NCBI RefSeq assembly: GCF_023008545.1
Contig: NZ_CP095397.1
Span: 2,232,001 to 2,296,000, forward strand
Direction: 5' to 3'
Length of the DNA: 64,000 nucleotides
From: Natribaculum luteum
GTDB lineage: Archaea > Halobacteriota > Halobacteria > Halobacteriales > Natrialbaceae
In this document: positions 27,895 through 36,120 of the stretch, piece by piece
Layout: each line of letters begins with the position of its first letter
How positions within the stretch are numbered: position 1 is the first letter of the stretch
The notes under the pieces: model-generated
Seen by the model: only the letters and a program-made list of their open reading frames with translations
What the model was told of the DNA's origin: nothing
Databases searched by the model: none
Program-made: the position numbers and the translations under genes

Positions 27895-28356
27895 TCAGCC
27901 GCCGGTACCCGGATCGATCGCCTGTCGACCGTTCATCTCCCGAATCTGGAACTCGAACCACTCGACGTCGGTTTCCTCGAGTGGATCGTCGAACACGTCG
28001 AAGCTGGTAACGGTCGCGTGATCGGCGAACACGGCAGCGGCCCGCTGTACCGAGGTGTTCGAGAGCGGTTCGACGTCTCCTTCGGCGACGACACTTCGCC
28101 AGTCGTCGATCGCGGGTCGTTCGTGAACGACGAGCGTCGCCGTGGCTTCGCGTTCGACGTAGGCCCGCTTCGTACTGTTCGATCCGAACACGAACTGGAA
28201 GATACACTGTCGATTGTCGGCGTCGAACCCGAACGACATCGGCGTGGCGTACCCGCCGTCTTCGTCACCGAACGCGAGGACGCCGTGGCCTCGTTCTCGG
28301 AGGAACGCTGTCATCTCGTCTTCCGACATACTCGTCCACGACCCAGTTCGATCCAT
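27895..28356 (-). CDS. Pyridoxamine 5'-phosphate oxidase-like FMN-binding protein
   Basis: This 153-residue protein has the split-barrel fold of the PNPOx-like family: GHGVLAFGDEDGGYATPMSF is the first strand pair and FQFVFGSNSTKRAYVE the second. It probably binds FMN or F420 and may reduce or sequester small molecules. The start MDRTGSW (28356) is chosen; MSEDEM at 28329 is an alternative. An open frame upstream runs through palindromic element B and is not coding. Confidence 0.85.
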   Translation of the reverse strand: MDRTGSWTSMSEDEMTAFLRERGHGVLAFGDEDGGYATPMSFGFDADNRQCIFQFVFGSNSTKRAYVEREATATLVVHERPAIDDWRSVVAEGDVEPLSNTSVQRAAAVFADHATVTSFDVFDDPLEETDVEWFEFQIREMNGRQAIDPGTGG

Positions 28357-28443
28357 ACTGGATAGTTGTAAATAACTAGTGATAAGCGTTGGTATAGTCG
28401 TCGAATAGTCTTGGAACGGGACGGCGGAACCCGGTCGGCGTCG

Positions 28444-28523
28444 GAACGATGGCTGCGACTGCGTTCCGGGAGACCGCAGGCGGGTCACGGGTGCCCCGGA
28501 ACTGACTCGCAGCTATCGGTATC
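28444..28523 (-). repeat. Palindromic element B (about 80 bp)
   Basis: The left arm CGATGGCTGCGACTG and the right arm (minus strand) CGATAGCTGCGAGTCAG enclose an inner stem TTCCGGG..CCCCGGAA. It is the same family as elements A and C. On the minus strand it starts TGATACC and overlaps the end of element B2 by the shared TATCA bases. Confidence 0.8.
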
Positions 28524-28605
28524 ATACTATCGGACGTAACTGTGTGAAGATTCTCGCCACCCCGGGACGGCGAGAATCTTTCACGACGTACGTCCGGCAG
28601 TATCA
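28522..28605 (-). repeat. Palindromic element B2 (84 bp), anchored at the redoxin stop codon
   Basis: On the minus strand it begins TGATACTGCCGGACGTA, where TGA is the redoxin stop, and ends TACGTCCGATAGTATGA. Inner arms of about 15 bp (GTGAAAGATTCTCGCC and GGCGAGAATCTTCAC) with one bulge make a strong hairpin. The arms differ from those of A, B and C, so it is a second family with the same architecture. Confidence 0.78.
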
Positions 28606-29184
28606 GTCGCCGGCGTCGTTCCACTTGATCGAACAGCCCTGCGACGGCTTCCACTCGAGGTCGACGTCGTCGCCCGCGAGCACGGCGTCGATAGCCTCCC
28701 GAATGTGGAACCGCGTCGGTTCGTCCTCGGGGTTGAGCGCGTCGTCGAGTCTGCCGTGGTAGACCAGACGGAACTCGCCGTCTTCCGACTCGTCCTCGCT
28801 GGCAAAGAGGAACGGGTCCGGCGTACAGACGGCCCCGTACTCGGCGGCGACTTCCTGGGACTCGTCACGGAGGTAAGCGTCGTAGTCGATCCGCCCGTCG
28901 TCGACGTACGCTTTCATCTTCTCGAAGGAGTCCTCAGGGTACTCGTCGGCGTCGTTGGGGTTGATACCGACCACTGCGACGTCGTCGTACTCGTCGGCCA
29001 GCTCGTTCAGCAGGTCGAACTTCGCCTTCGCGTACGGGCAGTGGTTGCACGTGAACACGACGAGCAACGCCTCGCCGTCGGCGAACGACTCGAGCGTGTA
29101 CGTCTCGCCGTCGGTTCCGGGCAGTTCGAACGCGGGTGCGGCGTCACCTTCCTGCAGTTCGGATTCGGACTCCGTCAGGACCAT
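28603..29184 (-). CDS. Thioredoxin-fold redoxin (AhpC/TSA-like)
   Basis: This 193-residue cytosolic protein starts at MVLTESESELQEGDAAPAF. The active site is FTCNHCPYAKAK, a CxxC pair (C46, C49) followed by proline, between the thioredoxin and peroxiredoxin patterns. GVNP-like GINPNDADEYPEDSF and the later CTPDPFLF match a redoxin subfamily found in many bacteria and archaea. It probably reduces peroxides or disulfides. Its stop codon is the first triplet of palindromic element B2. The divergent acidic gene at 29303 lies 118 bp away. Confidence 0.9.
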   Translation of the reverse strand: MVLTESESELQEGDAAPAFELPGTDGETYTLESFADGEALLVVFTCNHCPYAKAKFDLLNELADEYDDVAVVGINPNDADEYPEDSFEKMKAYVDDGRIDYDAYLRDESQEVAAEYGAVCTPDPFLFASEDESEDGEFRLVYHGRLDDALNPEDEPTRFHIREAIDAVLAGDDVDLEWKPSQGCSIKWNDAGD

Positions 29185-29271
29185 ATCCGGAGGTTTTCGC
29201 CGTTTGTGCTTAAACGTCCGGGCTGCGGAGGCGGCCGTACACGGTTCCGGCGTCGGGAACGTCTCTCGAAC

Positions 29272-29280
29272 TATTATGTA
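29272..29280 (+). promoter_or_regulatory. TATA-like box for the acidic protein gene
   Basis: TATTATGTA lies about 23-31 nt upstream of the ATG at 29303, the right position for a leaderless transcript. Confidence 0.45.
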
Positions 29281-29302
29281 CTCGCCGCGACATCGGGATG
29301 GT

Positions 29303-29836
29303 ATGAAGACACTCGAGGTCACAGACGAGCAGCACGCGTTCATCCAGTATCTGCGCGAGGAGATCAACGACCAGGTCGTCGGCAAGTACGGGTTCGTCCG
29401 CGAACGCGACGCGGTCCAGTTTCTGATCGACAACCTCGACGGCGACCTCGAGGTCGACGGCGAGGTCGACGCGGCCGCGGCCGTCGACGCCGCGTCCCAG
29501 TCGGGGACCGACGACGACGCGACGATCACCTACGACGAAGACGCAGATACGGATGACGTCGACGGCGACGGCGAGACAGACCTTACGGACGAGGCGAACC
29601 CGGCCGACGTCGAGACGGCAGACGACGAAGAGCCAGGCGAGACGGCGGACGACGACGGCTCTGCAAGCGACGACGACATGCTCGATCGCATGATGAACTT
29701 GCTCGAGACCCACGACGACAAGTGGGAGGAGTCGCCGTCGGCCGACTACCGCTATCGCGTCACCTTGCCCGACGGGACGACCGAGGACGTCCAGACGAAA
29801 GACGACGTCCGCGCGCTCCTGTTCCAGCACTACTGA
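29303..29836 (+). CDS. Haloarchaeal acidic protein, unknown function
   Basis: This 177-residue protein has an N-terminal domain of about 50 residues (MKTLEVTDEQHAFIQYLREE, then FVRERDAVQFLIDNL) that looks like a small helical DNA-binding or dimerisation domain. It is followed by about 60 residues of almost pure Asp/Glu/Ala/Thr, and a C-terminal domain (MMNLLETHDDKWEESP to the end VRALLFQHY). The two conserved ends joined by an acidic linker recur in haloarchaeal proteins. It precedes the Lrp/aminotransferase operon by 69 bp with its own promoter. I recognise no function. Confidence 0.75.
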   Translation: MKTLEVTDEQHAFIQYLREEINDQVVGKYGFVRERDAVQFLIDNLDGDLEVDGEVDAAAAVDAASQSGTDDDATITYDEDADTDDVDGDGETDLTDEANPADVETADDEEPGETADDDGSASDDDMLDRMMNLLETHDDKWEESPSADYRYRVTLPDGTTEDVQTKDDVRALLFQHY

Positions 29837-29876
29837 TCCTCTCGGGGGCAGGTCAGTCTTGCGCGTGAAGAAATCC

Positions 29877-29882
29877 TTTTAC
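29877..29882 (+). promoter_or_regulatory. TATA-like box for the Lrp/aminotransferase operon
   Basis: TTTTAC lies 24-29 nt before the ATG at 29906 and supports that start over the upstream codon at 29894. Confidence 0.4.
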
Positions 29883-29905
29883 CCTCGCTCGCGTTGGGAA
29901 GCGGT

Positions 29906-30391
29906 ATGAGCGAACGCGAGGTGCTCGAGTTGCTTCGTGAGAACGCGCGATACTCCACGGCGGACATCGCGCGAATGACCGATCTCGAGGAGTCCGAGGT
30001 CGAGGCGACGATCGAGGAACTCGAGGCAGCAGGCGTCCTCCGGGGGTACCAGGCGGTCGTCGACTGGGACGCACTCGAGGACGAGCGCGTCCGTGCCGAG
30101 GTCGAACTCAACGTCACGCTCGACCGTGAGACGAGCTACGGCGACATCGCAGAGCGCCTCGCACGGTTCCCCCAGGTGACCTCGCTGCGACTCGTCAGCG
30201 GGGACTACGACTTCGACATGGAAGTCGAGGGCGACTCTATCCGCGAGGTGTCGCAGTTCATAAGCGAGAAGGTCGCGCCGGTCCCCGAGATCACCCAGAC
30301 GGTCACCCACTACGTGATGACCTCCTACAAGGAAAACGGGATCGAGCTCGGCGACGGCGACGACGACGATCGGCTCTCGGTCTCGCCATGA
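29906..30391 (+). CDS. Lrp/AsnC-family regulator, co-transcribed with aminotransferase
   Basis: This 161-residue feast/famine regulator has the winged HTH at residues about 5-50 (NARYSTADIARMTDLEESEV) and the RAM ligand-binding domain after it (TSLRLVSGDYDFDMEVEG). It overlaps the next gene by four bases (ATGA at 30388-30391), so the two are translationally coupled. Its likely target is its own operon, with an amino acid as effector; this is inferred from family behaviour. Confidence 0.93.
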   Translation: MSEREVLELLRENARYSTADIARMTDLEESEVEATIEELEAAGVLRGYQAVVDWDALEDERVRAEVELNVTLDRETSYGDIAERLARFPQVTSLRLVSGDYDFDMEVEGDSIREVSQFISEKVAPVPEITQTVTHYVMTSYKENGIELGDGDDDDRLSVSP

Positions 30392-31545
30392 CGCTCGAGC
30401 CCGCACAGCGCGTGCAGGCGGTGCCACCGTCGGGTATCCGTCGGTTCTTCGAGATCGCCGAAGAGCGCGACGACGTCATCTCGCTGGGCGTCGGCGAACC
30501 CGACTTCTCGACGCCGTGGGCCGCCCGCGACGCCGCGATCCACTCCCTCGAGCAGGGCCGAACCTCCTACACGGCGAATCGCGGAATGCGGGAACTCCGG
30601 GAGGCGATCGCCGGCTACGTCGCAGATCGGTTCGACCTGGCGTACGATCCCGACGAGGAGATCATCGTGACCGCGGGCGCGAGCGAGGCAGTCGACCTCG
30701 CCTTTCGCGCGTTCGTCGACCCCGGCGACACCGTGGCGATCGCCCAGCCGTCGTACATCTCCTACGAGCCGGGCGTGATCTTCGCCGGCGGAGAACCCCT
30801 GCCGGTCCCGACCCGCGAGGCCGACGACTTCCGATTGACCGTCGAGGCACTCGAGCGGGCCGGAGCGGCCGACGCCGACGCGCTCGTGCTCTGTTACCCC
30901 AACAACCCGACGGGTGCGGTGATGCCCGCGGAAGACCTCGCGCCGATCGCCGACTTCGCCCGCGAGCACGATCTCACCGTCTTCTCGGACGAGATCTACG
31001 CCGAACTCACCTACGAGGGCGAGCACACGTCGATCGCGACGTTCGAGGGGATGCGCGAGCGGACGGTCGTCTTCAACGGCTTCTCGAAAGCCTACGCGAT
31101 GACCGGCCTCCGGCTCGGCTACGCGCTCGCGCCCGCCGACGCGATCACCGCGATGAACCGGGTCCACCAGTACGGCATGTTGAGCGCGCCGACGACCGCC
31201 CAGTACGCGGCGCTCGAGGCCCTCGACTCCTGTGACGACGACGTCGAGGAGATGGTCGGTCAGTACGACCGACGTCGGCAGTTCGTCCTCTCGCGGTTCG
31301 AGGAGATCGGCATGCCCTGTTTCGAGGCGAAAGGCGCGTTCTACGTCTTCCCCGAGGTGCCGGCGGGCTGGACTGCAGAGGAGTTCGCCGAGGAACTGCT
31401 CTACGAACAGGGCGTCGCGGTCGTCCCCGGCGACGTCTTCGGCGAGAGCGGCACCGGCCATCTCCGGGTCTCCTACGCGACCGGACTCGGGGACCTCCGC
31501 GAGGCGCTGTCGCGTATCGAGGCGTTCCTCGAGGAGCGCGTCTGA
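30388..31545 (+). CDS. Class I PLP-dependent aminotransferase (aspartate aminotransferase family)
   Basis: This 385-residue enzyme is of the archaeal AspC/aromatic aminotransferase type. SLGVGEPDFSTP is the N-terminal substrate loop, TAGASEAVDLAFRAF binds the phosphate, CYPNNPTGAV positions the PLP ring and NGFSKAYAMTGLRLGY carries the Schiff-base lysine K234. The C-terminal substrate arginine lies in GHLRVSYATGL. The coupled Lrp gene suggests control by amino-acid supply. Candidate substrates are aspartate, aromatic or branched-chain amino acids. Confidence 0.94.
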   Translation: MTLEPAQRVQAVPPSGIRRFFEIAEERDDVISLGVGEPDFSTPWAARDAAIHSLEQGRTSYTANRGMRELREAIAGYVADRFDLAYDPDEEIIVTAGASEAVDLAFRAFVDPGDTVAIAQPSYISYEPGVIFAGGEPLPVPTREADDFRLTVEALERAGAADADALVLCYPNNPTGAVMPAEDLAPIADFAREHDLTVFSDEIYAELTYEGEHTSIATFEGMRERTVVFNGFSKAYAMTGLRLGYALAPADAITAMNRVHQYGMLSAPTTAQYAALEALDSCDDDVEEMVGQYDRRRQFVLSRFEEIGMPCFEAKGAFYVFPEVPAGWTAEEFAEELLYEQGVAVVPGDVFGESGTGHLRVSYATGLGDLREALSRIEAFLEERV

Positions 31546-31585
31546 CGGGACCGCCGTCAGGCGACAGTCCGTCGTCTGCGCGCCA

Positions 31586-31628
31586 ATAGTACGATCTTCG
31601 AAGTAATTTACTACGAAATCCGTACTAT
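31586..31628. terminator. 43-bp AT-rich palindrome between convergent genes
   Basis: ATAGTACGATCTTCGAAGTAA and the reverse complement of its other half match at about 17 of 21 positions, with TTT at the centre. It sits between the aminotransferase gene and the convergent FAD oxidoreductase gene, a position that suggests bidirectional termination. Confidence 0.5.
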
Positions 31629-31632
31629 ACCC

Positions 31633-32781
31633 TCAGACGACGTTTCGTTCGTCGCGAGCGGCCTCGGTCTCGAACCGATCGCTCGAGAGCCGCGAGATAT
31701 CCACCAGCGACGCCTCGCCCTCGAGTGCGAGTTCGGTGACGAGTTTCCCCGTCGCGGGAGCGTGCTGGAAGCCGTGGCCGGAGAAGCCGGCGGCCGTGAG
31801 CAGTCCCGGCACCGTCTCCTCGACGACCGGATGGTGGTCCGGCGTCACGGCGTAGAGGCCCGCCCAGCCGCGTTTGACCCGCGATTCGGGGCCGAAGTAG
31901 GTCGTCCACTCCGCGGCGGCCTCGAGGGCGTCGGCGGCCCAGTCGAAGTCGATCGAAGTCGGGTAGCCGTCCGGATCGTGGTCCGGGTCCGGACCCGGGA
32001 AGTGGCCGCCGACGAGTGCGTCGCCCTCGCGTTCCGGGCGAAAGTACGACCCGGTGTCCAGATCGATCGTCAGCGGATCGGTCTCCGGCACCGGTTCGTC
32101 GGGATCGACGACGGCGATCTGCCGGCGTTTCGGTGCGATCGGCAGCGAACAGTCGGCCATCGCGGCGACCCGTCGCGCCCACGCCCCCGCGGCGTTGACG
32201 ACCACGTCGGCCTCGAGGTGGCCGTCGTCGGTCTCGACGCCGACGACGCGGTCTCCGTCGCGGACCAGGTCTGTCACCGGCGTCTTCGTCCGAACGTCCG
32301 CACCCGCCTCGCGCGCCGCCGTCGCGTACGCCTGTAAGGCGAGGTGCGGGTCGGCGAAGCCGTCCGTCGGCGAGTAGGTCGCGCCGACGAACTGCTCGGT
32401 CTCGAGTCCTGGACAGTGCTCGACCGCTTCGGCGGGTGAGAGAAACTCGCTTGGGACGCCCCGGTCGTTCTGCATGGCGACGTTCTCGCGGAACCACTTG
32501 GCCGTCGCCTCGTCGCGGGCGAGAAAGAGGTAGCCCGTCTGCCGGAAGCCGACGTCGGTCCCGAACGTCTCCTCGAAGGACTCCCAGACGCGCATGCTCG
32601 CCAGCGAGAGGTCGACGTTGACCGGCGTCGAGAACTGCGCGCGGATGCCGCCGACGGCCCGTTCGGTGCTCCCGCCGCCGATCGATCCCTTCTCGCAGAC
32701 GGTCACCGTCGCGCCGCGGTCGGCAAGCGAGTACGCACTCGAGAGGCCGACGATCCCGCCGCCGACGACCACCACGTGCAT
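31633..32781 (-). CDS. FAD-dependent amine/amino-acid oxidoreductase (DAO family), copy 1
   Basis: This 382-residue flavoprotein starts at MHVVVVGGGIVGLSSAY, a dinucleotide-binding Rossmann motif, with the FAD-ribose glutamate in VTVCEKG. It resembles sarcosine oxidase/glycine oxidase subunits and the haloarchaeal 'DAO' group. The late segment GFSGHGFQHAPATGKLV is the family's second FAD contact. The alternative ATG at 32808 adds nine residues before the Rossmann start and is unlikely. It is followed downstream by the convergent aminotransferase. A paralogue lies directly upstream on the same strand. Confidence 0.9.
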   Translation of the reverse strand: MHVVVVGGGIVGLSSAYSLADRGATVTVCEKGSIGGGSTERAVGGIRAQFSTPVNVDLSLASMRVWESFEETFGTDVGFRQTGYLFLARDEATAKWFRENVAMQNDRGVPSEFLSPAEAVEHCPGLETEQFVGATYSPTDGFADPHLALQAYATAAREAGADVRTKTPVTDLVRDGDRVVGVETDDGHLEADVVVNAAGAWARRVAAMADCSLPIAPKRRQIAVVDPDEPVPETDPLTIDLDTGSYFRPEREGDALVGGHFPGPDPDHDPDGYPTSIDFDWAADALEAAAEWTTYFGPESRVKRGWAGLYAVTPDHHPVVEETVPGLLTAAGFSGHGFQHAPATGKLVTELALEGEASLVDISRLSSDRFETEAARDERNVV

Positions 32782-32863
32782 GTCTACCACCACCCGATCG
32801 TTACCCATAAGCGTTCGTTGCGTTCGCAGTCACAGACGATCCACGCCGCGACCGAACCCGGCG

Positions 32864-33961
32864 CTACCCCGAGAACCGATCCGGCGACAGTCGTGACTTG
32901 ACCGTCGGCTCGACCGTCCCCTCGAGCGTCTCCGCGAGGACGTCCGCGATCGCGGGCGCGAGCGTGATCCCAAGCCCCGTCGGGCCACAGGCGGCGTAAA
33001 AGCCCGGCGTCTCCGTCTCGCCGACGATCGGGAGTCCGTCGGGCGTCACCGTCCGCAGGCCGACCCACTCGTCGACGACCGAGTGATCCACGAGCCCTGG
33101 GACGACGTCGTCGATCGAGAGCGCTGCCGCCCTGAAGTCGTCGGGAATCCGAAGTTCCGTCGGTTCGTACCGCTGGCCCTCGACGTAGTCGGTCTGGAAC
33201 TCGCCGACGTACGCCCGCGCGTCACCGACCGGCCGGACGTAGCGTCGTGACTCGAAGAGCGTAAACGGGAGGTCGGCCGTCGACTTCCCCTCGAGTGCGA
33301 GCATCGGGCCGAGCGTGTGACACAGTGGGAGCGACACGCCCGCCCACTCGTTGAGCGTCGGTGCCCACGGTCCGGCGGCGTTGACGACCACGTCTGCCTC
33401 GAGGTGGCCGTCGTCGGTCTCGACGCCCGCAACGGCTCCGTCCGCGAGCACGACGTCGGTCACTTCGGTTTCCGTTCGAACGTCCACGCCTCGGTCGCGC
33501 GCCCGGTCGGCGAAGGCGGTGACGAGTTCGGTCGGTTCGAACGCGTGGTCGGCCGTCGTCCGCAAGCCGCCGGAGAACCCGTCGGGTTCGACGCCGAAGG
33601 CGCTCAACTCGGCTGGAGAGACGAACGACGCGTCGACGCCGTACTCCTCGAGCGTTTCGGCTGCCTCCTCGAGCGTCGCGGCGAAGCCCTCGCTCTCGGC
33701 GACGTGCAAGATGCCGAGCCGGTCCGCGCTGATCGCGTCGCGCTCGAGGAGGTCGCCGTACGTCGACCAGGCGCGGTCGCGAAGCCGCTGGCCGAACCGG
33801 GCCGGCGACGGCCGCTCCCACATGAACATTCCCGCGGAGGCGGCGGTCGTTTCGTTCCCCAGACTCGAGCGTTCACACAGCGCGACCGCGTCGTCCCCTT
33901 CCCCGAGACGTGCGGCGAGTGCCGTCCCCACGATACCACCGCCGACGATGACGATGCGCAT
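32864..33961 (-). CDS. FAD-dependent amine/amino-acid oxidoreductase (DAO family), copy 2
   Basis: This 365-residue paralogue of the adjacent gene starts MRIVIVGGGIVGTALAA. It has CERSSLGNETTAASAGMF after the FAD-ribose contact and a C-terminal FYAACGPTGLGITLAP loop that binds the cofactor. In the middle it shares VETDDGHLEADVVVNAAG with copy 1, identically at protein and almost identically at DNA level, while the rest is diverged. It lies 82 bp from copy 1 on the same strand, so the two may be co-transcribed. Substrates could be N-methyl amino acids or D-amino acids. Confidence 0.9.
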   Translation of the reverse strand: MRIVIVGGGIVGTALAARLGEGDDAVALCERSSLGNETTAASAGMFMWERPSPARFGQRLRDRAWSTYGDLLERDAISADRLGILHVAESEGFAATLEEAAETLEEYGVDASFVSPAELSAFGVEPDGFSGGLRTTADHAFEPTELVTAFADRARDRGVDVRTETEVTDVVLADGAVAGVETDDGHLEADVVVNAAGPWAPTLNEWAGVSLPLCHTLGPMLALEGKSTADLPFTLFESRRYVRPVGDARAYVGEFQTDYVEGQRYEPTELRIPDDFRAAALSIDDVVPGLVDHSVVDEWVGLRTVTPDGLPIVGETETPGFYAACGPTGLGITLAPAIADVLAETLEGTVEPTVKSRLSPDRFSG

Positions 33962-34234
33962 GGGTTCCGGTGACACGCAACGATAATAAACCGTTTTGGC
34001 CCGTCTCGTGACTGTTCAGCGCCGAATACTGCCATCGATAGGTAGACGTCCAATTGGCGATCGAATCGATTCGTCCGGACTCGACCAATAAATTTATCGG
34101 CCGCGGCGACCACGAAACGATACTCAAATACTCGATTGGGTACCTATGGTCGGGCTGTCAGCATCGATGAGTGAGACGGAGGGGCGGCGACGACCGCCGA
34201 GTCACCGACGGGGAGCGGCGACGCCGGAGGGAAG

Positions 34235-36097
34235 ATGGGCGTGACGCCACGAGCGACGGCGATGGTCGACCGCATCACGGACCCCTTCTTCGCGCTCGAC
34301 ACCGACTGGCGGTTCACCTACCTCAACGACTGCGCGGAGGCCCTCCTCGAGCGCTCGCGCGAACAGTTGCTCGGTCGCGTGATGTGGGACGAGTTCCCCG
34401 AGACCGTCGAGACTCAGTTTCCCGACGGCTTCTACCACGCGATGGACGAGCAGGTCCCCGTCTCGTTCGAGGTCTACCACACGCCCCTCGAGACGTGGTT
34501 CGAAGCGCGTGCGTACCCCTCCGAGAGCGGACTGTCGGTGTACATGCGCGACGTCACCGACCGGAAAGAACGCGTGACGAAACTCGCCCAGCGCGACGCC
34601 GTCGTCGAAGCCCTCCAGGACGGTGTCGTCACGCTCGACAGCGACAACCGTATCGCGTCGATCAACGACACCGTCGAGGACGTCCTCGAGATCGATCGCG
34701 AGGACGTGATCGACACGCACGTCGAAACACTCCTCGAGCAGGCGTCGGTCGCACCCTCCGACGCGGTCGCGATCGGCCAGGCCATCAGCGAAGTCGGCAT
34801 GGGCAACGCCGCCTACCGGCAACTCGAAGTCGACTTCGCCGACGCGGCGGGCACCGAACGGGTCGGCGAGATCAGGATGGCCCCGATCGACCACGGGAGA
34901 GCGAGTATCGCGGGTATCGTCCGCGACGTCACCGAGCAACACGAGTACGAACGCGTCGTCACTTCGCTCCACGAGATCACGCGGTGGCTGCTGCGCTCCG
35001 ACGACCCCGAGGAGATCTGTGCGATCGCCGTTCACGCCGGGAGCGACCTCCTCTCGTTGCCGATCAGCGGGATCTGGCTGCTCGACGACGAGCACGGCTA
35101 CCTCGATCCCGTCGCCGGCACTGCAGGTGCACACGAAGAGTTCGGCGGCCTCCCGCGATTTCACCAGGGCGAGGGCCTCGTCTGGGACGTCTTCGAGGAC
35201 GGTTCGACCAGGCGGTTCGACGATCTCTCCGACGTCGAGGGGACCTACAATCCCGACACGAGGCTTCGGTCCGAGATCGTCGCCCCGATCGGTACCCACG
35301 GCATCCTCGTGACTGCCTCGCTCGAGCCGGACGCGTTCGACGAGACCGACACGGACCTCCTCTCGACGCTGGTCGAAAACACCCGTGCAGCGCTCGACCG
35401 CGCCGACCGCGAGCGCGTGCTCCGCGAACGGACCGAGCAACTCGAGCGCCAGACCGAGCGCCTCGAGGCGATCGCGGAAGTGCTCTCGGACGACCTGAAA
35501 CGACAGCTCGAGGCCGTCGACGAGGCACTCGAAGACGACGCCGACGAGTGGGAGTTCCCCCTCGCGGAAGATACGGTTACGACGACCCTCGATAGAACCG
35601 AACGACTCGTCGACGACGTCCGCGAGTTCGCCCGGAACGCGATCACTGTCGGTCCTCGTGTGCGAATCGACCTCGAGACGGCAATCGACGCCGCCATCGA
35701 AGCCTCGCGACTGGAGAGCGCCGCCGTCGTCGTCGAAGAGAGCGCGACGCTCCGGGCCGACCCCGACCGGTTCGCACACCTCCTCGAGACGGTCTTCGAC
35801 GACGCCGCGGCACGGTCGGACGGCGACCTCACCGTCCAGGTTGGACTCGTCGGCCTCGAGGAACCCGTCGACGGTCCGCGCGGGTTCTTCCTGCTCGACG
35901 ACGCCGCGGAGATCCCACCGACGGCCCACGAAGAGGTTCTCGAACCGGCTGCAGCAGACGCCGATAGCGACGGACTCGGACTTGCCGTCGCCAGGGCGAT
36001 CGCACAGGCACACGACTGGTCGGTCTCGATCTCGATCGGCGACAACGGCGGAACGCGATTCGAAGTGCGGGACGTGACCACCCTCGAGCGCCCCTAG
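34235..36097 (+). CDS. PAS-PAS-GAF sensor protein with degenerate histidine-kinase core
   Basis: This 620-residue cytosolic protein has a PAS domain (residues about 8-110, ITDPFFALDTDWRFTYLN), a second PAS (about 118-240, ALQDGVVTLDSDNRIASIN), a GAF domain (about 247-390) and a kinase-like C-terminus. The DHp helix reads LEAIAEVLSDDLKRQL where haloarchaeal kinases have a SHDLRNPL-type motif, so aspartate D419 replaces the phospho-histidine. The N-box is FDDAAARS instead of F.NA, and the G1 box is DDAAEIP instead of DDGPGIP. GLGLAVARAIAQAHDW remains. It is therefore probably a pseudokinase. GGAGG precedes the ATG by about eight bases. Confidence 0.9.
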   Translation: MGVTPRATAMVDRITDPFFALDTDWRFTYLNDCAEALLERSREQLLGRVMWDEFPETVETQFPDGFYHAMDEQVPVSFEVYHTPLETWFEARAYPSESGLSVYMRDVTDRKERVTKLAQRDAVVEALQDGVVTLDSDNRIASINDTVEDVLEIDREDVIDTHVETLLEQASVAPSDAVAIGQAISEVGMGNAAYRQLEVDFADAAGTERVGEIRMAPIDHGRASIAGIVRDVTEQHEYERVVTSLHEITRWLLRSDDPEEICAIAVHAGSDLLSLPISGIWLLDDEHGYLDPVAGTAGAHEEFGGLPRFHQGEGLVWDVFEDGSTRRFDDLSDVEGTYNPDTRLRSEIVAPIGTHGILVTASLEPDAFDETDTDLLSTLVENTRAALDRADRERVLRERTEQLERQTERLEAIAEVLSDDLKRQLEAVDEALEDDADEWEFPLAEDTVTTTLDRTERLVDDVREFARNAITVGPRVRIDLETAIDAAIEASRLESAAVVVEESATLRADPDRFAHLLETVFDDAAARSDGDLTVQVGLVGLEEPVDGPRGFFLLDDAAEIPPTAHEEVLEPAAADADSDGLGLAVARAIAQAHDWSVSISIGDNGGTRFEVRDVTTLERP

Positions 36098-36120
36098 CCG
36101 GAAAATCGTCGGTTACCCGA

